Below, piece after piece: positions 36,601 through 48,489 of a stretch of 64,000 bases of DNA. Source of the DNA: Poecilobothrus nobilitatus (Eukaryota; Arthropoda; Insecta; Diptera; Dolichopodidae); contig OX352773.1 of assembly GCA_947095535.1 (NCBI GenBank), positions 34,245,398 through 34,309,397 on the forward strand, in the 5' to 3' direction. The notes under the pieces were generated by a model. That model was not told where the DNA came from. It did not search any database and saw only the letters and a program-made list of their open reading frames with translations. Numbering within the stretch: position 1 is the stretch's first letter; each line of letters starts with the position of its first letter. A program made the position numbers and the translations under genes.

Positions 36601-39274
36601 CGACATTTACAGCCACACCTGGAAAGGAAAGGCTATATGGAATTTCTTTCTCACATTTATGCGGCAGGGGAATAAACTAAAAAAAAAAATAATTAGATTT
36701 TTGCAAATTTTGATTTACAAAATTTATTTTTGTAATATTAATGATTTGATTTGATAATAAATTATAAAATCTAAAATTACTCAATTTTTAGTTTTATTAT
36801 TTAAATATAATTTCTAACATTATATGTGGGAGCCTCTGTGGCCTAGCGGGTAAGAGCATATCAAATACCCTGTGAACACCGAGAGACTGTGGGTTCGAAT
36901 CTCACACATCGTAAGAATAATTCCCCCTTACGACATTTACAGCCACGTCTGAAAAGGAAAGGCCGCATAATTTCCTTGTTACATTTATGTGACAAGGGAA
37001 TAAACTAAATTAAATTAATATTATGATATAAAAAGAAAAACACTTTTTTTAAAGAAAGTAAAAAAAAATATTTTAAAACAAAATTAAAGTTCTCAGTTTT
37101 ATTTTATATTATAGCTTTTACCTATAAATATTGTTTATTTTCTTCAGTGACGTCATTATTTTTATAAATTGCATTCCTGTAAGCTATTTTTAGCAAAAGT
37201 TTTTTGTTTTCCTTTATTTTTGTTTTTAAATACAAAAAAAAAAATTAAAAATAAATATTCTTATTCTTATTATTTTATTTTTACTTTTTAAATTATGTAG
37301 TTTTTTTTTTTGAATGAAAATTTTTTCAACTTGCTTTTTATTAATTTTGTTTTTGTTTTTTAATTTTTTTTGTCCTTTATTTACATACATAACTTTCGAG
37401 ATCATTAGTATTAAAATTTAATTGGTGTATTTATATAAAGAAAGAGATTTTATAAATTCATACTTAATTACAAGAAAACAATTTTTAGAAGCTCTGACTA
37501 ATAAACATTAAATTTAATGACAATTTGAAGAAATCCTATAATATACATACTTAATAATATTAAGTAAAAAACATGACTTACCACCATTATATCCTTTTTC
37601 TTTTAACGGTGAATTTAATACAATATTTTTATTAAAATTATCACAAGGAATATCTATTATATTGTTATAAAAATTTTGTTCTGATGAAGCTGGTCGTAAT
37701 ACATTGGGCGGTTCAATATTTCGAAATTCTTCTTCTGAATGTGGAATTGGTGGCATATAAAAACTTTTTGGTCTTATACTACTTGCACGAAAAACACCAC
37801 CTTCAGCATTAACACTTATATGAAAATTTTTTTGTAAACCACGACCAGCATCAAAACTTGAACTGGAATATGTTAAACCTGGACCAGCTGTTATATCAAT
37901 TGGAGATTGTGGTGTACTAGTTGGTTTTCGTAATGTTAAATTTAATGATGTATAACTTCTTTGTGATGAAGGAGAAGGATTTTGTAACATAAAATCACGT
38001 GTATATGGTGGTTCAGGTTGTAATGTAATTGATGTTATTCTTCTTGGTGTTTGAGGTTGAGCATGTTGTTTACCTATATTACCATTGCAATTTGTATTTA
38101 ACATTTTTGGACGTTCTAATGTTGGTGATAAAGAAATGCTCACAGAAACTTCAGATTCAGCTGAATCTGAAAATGGACTTTGTATTGATGAACTATAACT
38201 ATGATCAAAATTTGGAAAATTTTGTTGATTTGGAAAACTTTTTTGTGATGATGAAGTTGGTGTTGGTGTTGCATGTTGAGAAGAAGAAGAACTTAAGGGT
38301 GTTAAATTACCGTCAGATGGAGATAATATTGAAATTGGTGGTGCTGGTGCCTTACGTACCGGTTTAAGTTGAATATTATTTAATTTATTCAATGATGATT
38401 CTTGAGCATTTTTATGATGAAATTTATTATCATTTTCATTTGGCTCACGAAATTTTAATGTTGTGGGCCGTTGCGGTGGTGATTGAGATGTACTTATTCT
38501 ATTGTCAGTTGCGTCTTTTTTGTCACAAAGCCTAGTTGAATTTTGTTGAATTTGATAATTGATTAATGGCACTGACGGTTTTTTTTGTACAGAATGTTTA
38601 TTATTACAATTAGTTTTAGCAACATCACAATTTAAATTCTTAACATTTATTTGGGGAACTGGAGCAGGTCTTGTTGGTTTTAACACTTTATTATTATTAT
38701 TATTATTAATTACAACTTTTTGATGATCACTTTGCGAACTACTTTCAAAAGTAGTATTGCAATTTAATTGTTGTGATTGCAATACTGGTGTTTCTTGAAA
38801 ATTATTTGAAATATTTTGATTACGTAGGGCATTAGATGGATAAGACTGAGATGTTACCGAATGCAAGTTTAATTCATTTTGTAAGCTTCTTATGCAATTA
38901 TCACGATCATGGCAATTGCTAATTACACATTGGTTAACAATATTATCAGGTACAGTTGGAAATTTCTGTTTCATTTCATGAAATAAGTGCATTATACTTA
39001 TATTTGTACAAGGGCAATCGTTTTTTGCTGTTACTTTTAAACATCTATTTTTATATTTCTTTACCGAATTACATAATTCTTGCTGTAATTGCTGCAGTTG
39101 TTGTTTTTGTTGATCAGAATATGAACTATTCTCTTTTATTAAATTAAGCGTTGGAGAACTACTACCAGGTAAATTAGAATTATGTTGATTTATTCCTGCT
39201 ATTAATGATGAACTTTCATCTTCTTCACAATTAATTGTCGTTACTTCCGGCGGCTTTGGAGGTCTAGCCGCCAT
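33615..39274 (-). CDS. Tab2: TAK1-binding protein 2/3 (TAB2), ubiquitin-reading adaptor of TAK1 kinase
   Basis: Three coding exons in transcript order, 37582-39274, 34339-34560 and 33615-34222, join in phase (2523 nt) to give 840 aa. A CUE domain (IMHLFHEMKQKFPTVPDNIV...CIRSLQNEL, about 90-135) is followed by a long Asn/Gln/Ser/Pro-rich linker. Exon 2 encodes a coiled coil (VERQKIRKEELIKAIEKNRK onward). Near residue 730 is an NZF zinc finger, W-SCKHCTFLND-x5-CENC, with four cysteines in C-x2-C-x10-C-x2-C spacing. The NZF binds K63-linked ubiquitin and the C-terminal part recruits TAK1 (IMD/JNK signalling in insects). About 80 Asn/Thr-rich residues follow the finger, unlike vertebrates, where it is near the end. 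Intron 1 is 3 kb and carries SINEs. Two upstream ATGs overlap the start. Confidence 0.95.
36069..36134. repeat. Inverted repeat, 18-bp perfect arms
   Basis: ATTTATATTGAACGAAAA (36069-36086) and its exact reverse complement (36117-36134) are separated by 30 bp of A/T-rich DNA in TAB2 intron 1. This would form a stable hairpin in the pre-mRNA. It may be a remnant of a small foldback element. Confidence 0.8.
36506..36680 (+). repeat. tRNA-derived SINE, older copy, in TAB2 intron 1
   Basis: A tRNA-like head (GTTGCCTAGTCGGTAAGAGC as A box and a decayed B box CGATTTCGAATTC) is followed by the same body as the copy at 36826: TTACGACATTTACAGCCAC, GGAAAGGAAAGGC, and GGGGAATAAACTAAA at the tail. It is antisense to TAB2. 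Confidence 0.8.
36826..37020 (+). repeat. tRNA-derived SINE, better preserved copy, in TAB2 intron 1
   Basis: The internal RNA polymerase III promoter is well formed: A box TGGCCTAGCGGGTAAGAGC and B box GGGTTCGAATC about 35 bp later. The body contains TTACGACATTTACAGCCAC and the tail ends GGGAATAAACTAAATTAAAT. It is in the same orientation as the first copy, 320 bp away. The head resembles a tRNA that has lost its acceptor stem pairing, so it is a SINE and not a tRNA gene. Confidence 0.85.
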
Positions 39275-39291
39275 TTTTTGCCATCATACAT
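39241..39291 (-). promoter_or_regulatory. Upstream ATGs overlapping the TAB2 start codon
   Basis: Two upstream reading frames overlap the main ATG at 39274. One starts at 39291 and stops after 16 codons at 39241. The other starts at 39287 (ATG ATG) and stops at the TAG at 39264-39266, inside the first codons of TAB2. A splice acceptor (CAG at 39304-39306 on the minus strand) shows that these ATGs belong to the leader of the coding exon. Main ATG context is AAAATGG, which is favourable. Overlapping upstream frames of this kind usually lower translation of the main frame. Confidence 0.6.
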
Positions 39292-39487
39292 GCAAATTGA
39301 CACCTGAAATTTTAATTTTATTAAAAATATTTTATTATTTTATATGCATATATAGAAATAAATAAATAAATTAATTCAAAATTATTTTAGCAATTAAACT
39401 TGCAATATAAATTATAATATATTTTGTAAAAAAAAATGCAAATATGCTATATAAAAATTTTCCCAAATAATTTCATTAAAGGATTTT

Positions 39488-40790
39488 CCTAACATTAGTA
39501 AGGTATTTGAAACAGTTATAAACGATAAAATTTCAAAATTTGTTAATTTAAACAATCTAATTCCTCAAAATCAGTTTGGCTTTAGATACAAGCATAGAAC
39601 TATTCATACTATAACCAAACTAACATCTGATATCTGCTGGTTTATAAATAAAAAATACGGGGTTGGAACCTGTATGGTTGATCTTGAAAAAGCCTTTAAT
39701 TCGGTCTGGTTGGATGGTCGAATATATAAATTGTTATATAAATACAAATTTCCATTCCATTTAATAGTGCTCATACAGAGCATGTTGTATAACAATAAAT
39801 TCCTTCTATATAATTCTCAAAACTACAAGGCACAGTTAACGCACCGATTCTTTTCTCTATATATATGGCAGATCTACTACATTTATTAGAGCGAGTAAAA
39901 GGAAATACCTATACACTAGCTTTTGCGGACGATATTATATTCTATTCGGCAAATGACACAGTAAGTAGCATACAATCCAAAGTGCAAAAAATGTTTAACA
40001 TAATATTGGATTATTGCAAAATCTGGATATTAAAAGTAAACTTTAATAAATGTGAAACTATCCTATTTCGTAATACGGTGGACAAAACAAGTTCAGACAT
40101 AACAAAAAATTGGAAAAGTTTTACTATAAAGTCACCAGATAATTCACCCCTTGCAAAGAAAAAAGTTGTTAAATATCTCGGAGTAGCTAAGTTTATATCT
40201 AAAAGTAGCTAGAATTAGATTAAGCCACACAATAAGTATCAAAAACTATTTATTTGAAAAAACTCAGGCACCATTTTGCATTTTTTGTCATAATGTAATG
40301 ACAATAAAACACATATTTCTAGAATGTTTAGCATCAGTTAGAAGGGTGCTTGAAAAAAACTCGATCACCGTCAACGAAGCACTTAAACCTAAAAAAGAAA
40401 ATTTAGCTATAATAGAGGAAATTGCAAAATTGTTCCAAATATGGGAAACCATTTATAAACCGTTATATAAAAATATTTAGTTGCTTATAATAAAGAGGAA
40501 AAGGTAAGATAAAATAAAAATTAAAATAAAATTAAAATAAAATTTAGAGAAATAAAATTAAAATGTTTAAAATGTTTAACTAACTAAAATAAATTTAAAA
40601 TATAGGATAAGTTGAATATTAAATAATGTCAATACTATTGTAAATATAATGTAAGTAGCATAATATAATGTATTAAAAACTTAATAGCCAGGCCCAAAAT
40701 TGCCTTTGTAGCCGAGGGTCTTACTGATGTTATTACAATTTATTGTATTAATATTAGATTAAATAAATAAATAAATAAAAGTTTTTATTC
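39488..40790 (+). pseudogene. LINE (Jockey-like) 3' fragment with reverse transcriptase remnants
   Basis: Broken frames give NISKVFETVINDKISKF, IPQNQFGFR, then motif A MVDLEKAFNSVWLDG and motif C AFADDI, followed by KCETILF and VVKYLGV. The block between motifs A and C that should hold the PQGS motif is missing, with a frameshift near 39865. Another frame supplies the C-terminal zinc-knuckle (FCIFCHNVMTIKHIFLEC, C-x2-C-x8-H-x4-C) at about 40270-40330. The tail reaches an AAATAAATAAATAAA run near 40763-40780. It sits in the divergent TAB2/ASS spacer. Confidence 0.9.
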
Positions 40791-41120
40791 TATGTGATTT
40801 GGAATATTAATATATAAATAAATAAATAAATAAATAAAAGTCTTTTCACAAATAATATATTACGTTGAAGATTAAAAAATTCTAAAGCTTTGCTTTTTAT
40901 ATTTTTAATAATTCAAAACAGAATATTAAATGGTAAATAAAAAATAAATTATAAAAGGTTAAATGTTGACTGAGATAACAGACTTATAATAAAAATAAAT
41001 TGTTAGACATGGGTAAACGTTTAACACAAATGAAATATTAATTTATTTTAATAAAAACTATCAACAGATCTACTAAAAATTTAATTTTAATAAAATTTTT
41101 AAACTATTAGTTTGGAACCA

Positions 41121-42529
41121 ATGGCTGAGAAAGTTGTATTAGCATATTCTGGTGGCTTAGATACAAGCTGTATTTTAAAATGGTTATTAGAAAAAGGCTA
41201 TGTGGTCTATTGTTTTATGGCAGATGTTGGACAGAGTGAGGATTTTTTAGCTGCTAAAGAAAAAGCACTTAAAATTGGAGCAAAAGATGTTATCATTTCA
41301 GATATTAAAAATGATTTTATTGATAACTATATATGGCCTGCTATACAAATGGGTTTAATTTATGAAGAACGTTATTTATTGGGAACATCTTTAGCAAGAC
41401 CATGTATTACAACTGAACTAATTAAAATTGCAAAATCACTAAATGCTAAATACATTTCTCATGGTGCAACTGGAAAAGGAAATGATCAAGTTCGATTTGA
41501 AATTTGCTCAATTGCTTTACATCCCCAAATTCAGGTAAGTTATATTTTTTTACATTTTTTTAAAATTAAAACTAACCCATTTTTTGACTTTCAATTTCGT
41601 TGTGTATAAGAACATATTATTATTAATTTCAATTATTTTTCTTTGTATTCGTAAAATTATATATGAATGTATATATACGTATGTATCTATACTTAATAAG
41701 CTTATTTTTATTATAGATAATTGCACCATGGCGCGATGAAGATTTTTGCAAAAAATTTCAAGGTCGTGTTGATCTATTAGAATATGCTAAAAAAAATAAT
41801 ATTTCAGTAAGTGCTACACCAAAAGAACCGTGGAGTATGGATGCTAATATAATGCATATTAGTTATGAATCTGGTATTTTAGAAAATCCTAAAACTGTTG
41901 CACCTAACAATTTATATCAAATGACTAAAAACTTTGCTGATACACCTAAAATTCCACATCATGTTAAAATCTATTTTAATAAAGGTCTTCCTATTCAAAT
42001 TGATGATATTGAATCTAATAAAAAATATAATACTAATTTTGAAATGTTAAAATTTTTAAACGAAATTGGTGGACATTATGGAATTGGTCGTATTGATATT
42101 GTTGAAAATCGTTTTGTTGGATTAAAATCACGTGGTGTATATGAAACACCTGGCGGTACAATTTTATTTAAAGCTCATCAAGATTTAGAATTATTTTGTT
42201 TAGATCGTGAAGTTTATCGATTAAAATCATATTTACGTGATCGTATGGCTGATTATGTTTATAATGGATATTGGTTTAGTCCTGAAGCTGATTTTACAAA
42301 AGAATGCTTAAAATTATCTCAGGAAAATGTAAATGGTATGGTTTTAATGCAATTACAATCAGGATTTGCTTATGCAATTGCACGTGAATCAAATAAATCA
42401 TTATACAATCAGGAACTAGTATCAATGGATGCTCATGGTAATTATAAATCAGAAGATGCAACTGGTTTCATTAATATCAATGCTGTTCGTGTTAAACAAT
42501 ACTATAACACTTTTGGATACAAACAATAA
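41121..42529 (+). CDS. ASS1: Argininosuccinate synthase
   Basis: Two exons, 41121-41534 and 41717-42529, join CAG|ATA to give 408 aa (human 412). The ATP-pyrophosphatase loop is AYSGGLDTS at residues 8-16. Other family blocks are [48 protein letters not shown] and the C-terminal [14 protein letters not shown]. The enzyme condenses citrulline and aspartate, using ATP, to argininosuccinate in the cytosol. In insects without a full urea cycle it serves arginine recycling. The true start is the ATG at 41121 (MAEKVV). The in-frame TTG nine bases upstream is not a start. An AG at 41109-41110 just upstream suggests a leader intron. No key motif is missing. Confidence 0.98.
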
Positions 42530-42717
42530 TTTTTAGCAAGGAAGTTTCAATATATATATTACTAAGTATAAAAAAAAAACAATAAGAAATGTAATATACA
42601 TAAAATAGTGTTGCGATATTAATTTTTTTAAGTTTATATAAAGATTGTATTTAATATTTTACGTGAAAGTAAAATTTTTTTTTTAAATTTGGCCTTTTTT
42701 TTAATGTTCTTTTGTTA

Positions 42718-42723
42718 AATAAA
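42718..42723 (+). other. Polyadenylation signal of argininosuccinate synthase
   Basis: AATAAA lies 189 bp after the stop, followed by another AATAAA. Confidence 0.5.
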
Positions 42724-42911
42724 ATAAAAAATCAAAAAAAGTAAAATAATTTTTAATAAAATATGATCTTTAATTTTTTTTTTGAATGACTGTGAAATTA
42801 TTTTACACATAAAAATATGACTATACTTATGGGAAAATTTATTTATTTATTTTTAAAAAAAAGTTATTAAATGTGCTTTTTAACTATTTTTTACTATTTT
42901 GATATTAAGAA

Positions 42912-42914
<3 letters not shown>

Positions 42915-42958
<44 letters not shown>

Positions 42959-42964
42959 ATATAT

Positions 42965-43002
<38 letters not shown>

Positions 43003-43003
43003 A
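42915..43003. repeat. (TA)n microsatellite
   Basis: This is nearly pure alternating TA over about 90 bp with a few AA/TT interruptions. It is likely length-polymorphic. Confidence 0.95.
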
Positions 43004-43009
43004 GTACTT

Positions 43010-45915
43010 GAATATTATTAATTTCTTACTAAGTATATATTAAATTAATTTCTCAAAGAACATATTAAGTATATTCATCGGTTTCACCTTTTATGAAAAC
43101 ACTTATAATAATTTCTAATGATATTGTAGAATATGAAAATACTTGAAATAAATACAATGCCTGTTATAAATATTGATGCAATTTTTCCACTTGATAATGT
43201 CTATAAAGATACTTAATCTTTAAGAAAAATAATAACAAATATATTTTAGATAAATATATTCTACGTATGTACTTAATGTAAAATATATTGTGTATCTTTT
43301 TAATTGAATTTTTACTTTTTTCATACTTATTCAGTTTTTGTCATTATTATTCTTACTAATCGGAGTACTTAAAAGAGTTAACACTTAAGTCTAAAATAAA
43401 TACTATGAATGTAAATCCTTATTTTTTTAATTATAGTATTAAATTTATCAAAAGAGTTTGTTTTGTATAATTATTTAATATTATATTATTATTAAAATTT
43501 TTTATTAAGAAATTTATTTTAACGGACCTTCTAACATTAGTTTCCAGAGCCAGTCTCTAAAACATTTTTTGTTCAAACATAATACATATAATTAATATAC
43601 AGAAAATTAGTTAATACTTATTATATAGTTGTATCTTTGTTTTTTATTTAAATATTGAGAAGTCAAGAAAAAAAATTAATCCAAAGTCTATTATGATGAA
43701 AAAATAAGACTTTTTTTTCGCGACAATACTATCGACTATCGATTTTTTTGAATTAAATCAACTTAACTCAACCAATCAACGAAACTCAATTAAAAAATGA
43801 TTTTTGCTACAGCATCTTAAATAAATTTATAATTAAGTATAAGGAAATAAAAATATTATTATGACCTAAAATTTATATGCGACAAAGGTAAGAGAATATT
43901 CTTAATGGAATTTCCATAGTTTTTTTTTAGAATTAAATTGTATTTATTCAACTTTCATGTATACATTAATAATGTTATTAATGTTTTTAATAAGTACCTA
44001 ATTTTGAAAATATTAAAGATTTAGAGGTAAAAAAAAAAGAGAATATTTTTCAATTTTGCACATATATTACCTATTTATTAATAATTTAAAAATGTGCTTT
44101 TTTTCATGATTAAAATTTAAAATTTGTACATTTTTTAAAGTACTTATCTGCTTAAATTAATTGAAAATAAATTGATTTGTTAATTTTTATTAAAAAAGGA
44201 AACTCTAATATTTTTTTATTAAATATTATTATTAATTTATTAACAATGAACAAAAAAAACTATAAAACTACAATAAATTGTACAACAAGTACAATTATAG
44301 GTAAGTGACAACCTAAACAAAAACGAAATTATGTTAATTTTGATCGTCTAAACGGTATGTATATTCTTTTATTTCAATATTTTTTAATTTTTTTTTTTTT
44401 TTTGAATCCAAAATAAATAAAAAAAAGCCATAGGAAAAATTGTGTTGTTTTGCTCCTAAGAAAGAAAATTTTTTTTTTAAAAATAGATCTGACCTTGTAA
44501 AAAAAACTTTAAGCATTATATATACTTGCATATGTATATGTATATAATTTAGAGAAAATATATAAAAAAAAAAAAAAAAAAATACATTAAAATTCTTCAA
44601 ATACCAATAAATTTTCAAATTCAATTTATAATTATTATATTTTGTATATATATATATTTAATTTATACGTATATACAGAGATATATTTTTGCAATCATAT
44701 GCTTTTTGAAATTATGTATTTTGAAAATTTGACAAGAAATTTTAATGATTTTTCTGAATTAATTATCTTAATATCTTTTTATAGTATATATTTTTTAACA
44801 GCCTTAATTAAAAATTTAATATTAATATAAAAAAAATAAATTTATATTCACATTCATGAACGAGAATATTGTTTAATATAATTAAATAAGTATATTTTAT
44901 TTTATTTTTTTTTTTAAATAGTAATTTTTATTAAATAAATAAATAAATAAGTAATTAATTCTTTTTATTTGTAAAATATTACACTTTGTTATTAAAAACG
45001 AAGCTGTACTCCTTTAATTATGCAATTTTCTTTTTAACATTATAACTTTTTGATTAAAACCAGATATGAATACCAGTAACCTTCTATTAGGATGCAATTA
45101 TAGCTATTATTATAATTATAGCTACTTTATTGGAATTTTTCAATTTTTTTTTTTTGCTGCATAGAAATATAAAATTTAACGAAAAGGTTGATTTAATGTT
45201 TCAACATTTTCTAAATAACAAATACTCATCTATTAATTTTCATATTTCAATTTTAATATTTCAATTTTATCATTTTTCGGATTGTTCCAATGATATATGT
45301 ATATGTTTCATTTCTTCACATTTCTGTCTGTCATGTGGATAAAAATTATGATGCAAGCTAACTACAAAATTACTTTTATTTTGATTTGATACTTAATTTT
45401 ACTGAAACATTTTTTCTGATTGATAAACCGACCTTACTTAAAAAAAAATTTAAGTTTTTATTGAAACGAATTTTAATGATGAATTTCAATAATAGCTATA
45501 ATATTATAACTGCAGTCTTAAATCGATTATGGAACATACAAAATAACAAAGTGAAACCATGTGATTAAATCTTAAATTTTATATGTATTAAAAAATCATA
45601 TAAAAAAAATTGACAAGACAAAATTAGTAAAAAAAAAATAACAATTATTTTTTTCTCCTGTTTTATTGCTTATTAGACAACATGTATTTATTTCACAAAT
45701 TTTCTCTAATTTCCTCTATCTTGTGATATTCTTTTATTTTCTTCCCAAGATTTTCTATTTCTATCGATCTGATCCTGAACTCTTCTTCAGGTAAATATGT
45801 ATAGGTCTTTCCATTCGTTTCTTTTGTCTTAGAGATTCCAGTCGATCAACTAATGTAGTTGAATGTTAGGAGATATTATACCGACCCAATTAAATTTGTT
45901 TAATATATACGAGCG
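43010..45915. other. AT-rich intergenic DNA, no gene seen
   Basis: Several 60-96-codon frames (for example 44334-44624 minus and 45130-45342 plus) are Phe/Ile/Lys-rich and carry no recognisable domain. I treat them as chance frames. Confidence 0.6.
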
Positions 45916-45925
45916 CACAATCTTA

Positions 45926-46513
45926 TGTTGTTTTCTTTTCTGAAAAAAGTTTTGACCTGGGGTTACACTTTTCTTCCAGTTCACATTTTTCCGTTCTTTT
46001 CTGAAAAAAATGCAAAGCTGAAAAAAATGTTCGTGCTCTTTTCTGAAAAAAATTTAGGGCAAAACTCGCACAGAGCAACATTTTTTTTAAAAACTTGACC
46101 TGAAAATATTGACGGGGCAATAAAATGCGTTTTGCACTCTCCAGAATGACAACATTAAAAACTATATGTATATAATTGTCACTGTCAGTTAAATAGTAAT
46201 TAATGACAATATAAAAATACATTATTTTCATGTATTTGGTTGAGTTTTGAAAAATATCTAGTTTAACAAAAAAAAAAATTATTTTTGATTAGAAACAAGT
46301 TTAAACATTTTTAAATAAGTAAAATATAATTTGTAGATAAAGAAATCAGTGCAGCAAACTGAAAAAAAAAATGTTGCCCTTCTTCTGTTCTATTCTTAAA
46401 AATTTTCAGATCAAAACTGAAAAAAAAGTGCAAAACTAGAAAAAATAGGTTTTACTTTTTTCAGTTTTGCACTTAGTTAGGTCAAACTTTTTTTTTCAGA
46501 AAGGAAAACGACA
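45926..46513. mobile_element. PIF/Harbinger-like foldback element, 588 bp, TTA duplication
   Basis: The left end is TGTTGTTTTCTTTTCTGAAA, continuing AAAGTTTTGACCT. The right end is its reverse complement (AGGTCAAACTTTTTTTTTCA, then GAAAGGAAAACGACA). A TTA flanks each side (45923-45925 and 46514-46516), the TWA target preferred by PIF/Harbinger transposons. Internally the word TTTTCTGAAAAAAAT and its complement recur many times, giving an unusual multi-hairpin structure. No transposase. The 102-codon minus frame here is only a reading of these repeats. Confidence 0.8.
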
Positions 46514-46519
46514 TTATTG

Positions 46520-47500
46520 ATCATGTCTTCAAATCTAATCATAAAATTTTGCTATTATAATTTTTATTATAACTATATAACCAGAAGTATTAAAATATTT
46601 CTAAATTTATATAGTTTGATATTTCTTGGTATACTTACAGAATTGTTCTTTTTTTTTTAATATAAATATAATAGTATGTAATTTAATTTTTTTAACTTAA
46701 TCTTTAATTTATAGGTCCAACAAAACTAATTAACTATACAAAATACAAAAAAAAAATGATCAACGTTTTAAGTATATATTAAAATTTTTCAAAGAATTTT
46801 GATAAATTTTTTCTGAAGCTACATGATAAATTTTTGAATAAATTTTTTTCTGGTACTTATAGGTAGTTGTTTGTAGTTACGATAAATTTTGAAATAAAGT
46901 TTTTGTTTACATATATATGCACATATATTATATGTACCTAATGTATATAATTGTATATTATATTGTATTATATTATATTTATTGTAATAATTTGCTCTTT
47001 TGTTTTAATTTGTTTTTTCTTCTTTAGATAAGCATATATTTATTAATTATTAATATTGTGTTACTTTAATATTTTTTTTACTTTTTGTTTTATTAGATAA
47101 ATGCCATGGATGCTGAGTAAAAAATTCCCAAAATTATAAATTTAAACAAAAAAAAAATGTTTTTAGTGCTTAGGACATAAAAAAAACTGTGTCATTCTTC
47201 GTCATTTTCATAATATATCTATTATAATAAATATATCTACTAATAATAATAATAAAAAAAAAAAAATGCAAATACATATTTAAATCAATTGGAAAAAAAG
47301 AGAAAGGATTGACAAAATTCACCTGTGCTTGATCGATTTTTTCTTTGTACATACATATAGTTAGTGGGCGTTGGTATAGTTATATTGTTATTGCGACGCT
47401 ATTTCTATAAAAAAGATAAAATGAGGTTCTTGTATTAATTAATAAATAACGTTGTTCCAACTAATTATAGAGTAAATGAATTTATAAAAAATTATTATAT
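46520..47500. other. AT-rich intergenic DNA, no gene seen
   Basis: A/T tracts and TA runs only. The minus frame at 47170-47352 has no recognisable feature. Confidence 0.6.
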
Positions 47501-47503
47501 CAT

Positions 47504-48484
47504 ATCATAAAGAAACTATACTATATAGAGAACTCACATAGAACAGAGAAAAGAAGTAGAAATAGAAATGCATAGGCAAATAGTGCAAATAGCCACATAT
47601 ATACATAAAAAATAAAAATATATGCATGCTTTTAAATGAATTTTTTTTTGAATGAATGTTCGTATATATGTAAATATGTATTTTGTAAGTACATATATAT
47701 ATTTTTATAAATTTTTTCATTTGAGCGGACTTTTTTTTTCTCTTTGTTGTTATTTTTGTTTGGTATTAAAAAATTTAAGGGAGCATATTTATTTATTAAA
47801 GTGCTTAAAAGTGCGAATCTAAATTTTTTTGCATGTACTTATATTTATTTTTTTTTATATTTTTAATGGTCCAGTTACTTGAATTTTGAAGAAACTATGA
47901 ATTGTCTTGAATAATTGAATTAAGTTATTTAGTATATTTTTTTGTTTAATGTTTCTGTTATATGTTTTGTAACATTACTATTATGTTAATTAATTCAACT
48001 AATTTAATTTTATTTTATAGCTATTTATTATTTTGTATTGTTTTAGCTTTTAATTTTTAAAAACTTAAAACTTGAAAAACTTAACTTTATTCTTTTCTGT
48101 TCTAACTTTTTTATTTTTTTCTTAATATATATTCTTTCCTAGAATCTATTAAAATACTAAAAATCAATTGGTTTGATGAAAATCAAATCAAAAAACTTAA
48201 ATTTAACACGATTGCTTACTAAATTTTAAGTAAATACATATTAAATTTTACACTGTGTTCTCAAGTACGACATTTTTTCATATTTTCGAAGCATATATCA
48301 CATTTACATATTTTCATTTTGCAAGTATGTACCTATGTTATTACATTATACGTACGTATGTATATTACAGTATGCATTGGTGTGTGGGAAAATTTAGATA
48401 AAATGAAATTGAAAAAGTGGTCAAAAAATTTTGTTCTAGATGAATACACTCTCACTACTCTATATAGTATAGTTTCTTTATGAT
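47504..48484. repeat. Pair of perfect 27-bp inverted repeats about 930 bp apart
   Basis: The word beginning ATCATAAAGAAACTATACTA (47504-47530) occurs as an exact reverse complement at 48458-48484. Such a perfect match in otherwise diverged AT-rich DNA suggests the ends of a fairly recent inverted-repeat element of about 981 bp. The interior has no transposase-like frame. Confidence 0.6.
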
Positions 48485-48489
48485 CATAT

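Noticed and set aside
36826..36900. Functional tRNA gene
   Set aside because: A and B boxes are present but the acceptor and anticodon stems do not pair, and the SINE body follows directly. A second copy lies 320 bp away.
38029..38367. 112-codon plus-strand frame
   Set aside because: Antisense shadow of the Ser/Asn/Pro-rich linker of TAB2 exon 1.
41112..41120. Start of argininosuccinate synthase at the upstream TTG
   Set aside because: TTG is not a normal eukaryotic start. The ATG at 41121 matches the family N-terminus, and an AG just upstream looks like a leader splice acceptor.
41121..42529. Horizontal transfer of argininosuccinate synthase
   Set aside because: The gene has a spliceosomal intron, base composition like its neighbours and a eukaryote-type sequence. 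Insects such as Drosophila also have this enzyme.
42915..43003. Replication origin or promoter in the long TA run
   Set aside because: Simple (TA)n microsatellites are common in DNA of this composition, and nothing else supports a function.
45923..46231. 102-codon minus-strand frame with repeated FFQKR words
   Set aside because: The peptide repeats come from the TTTTCTGAAAAAA subrepeats of the foldback element, not from a gene.
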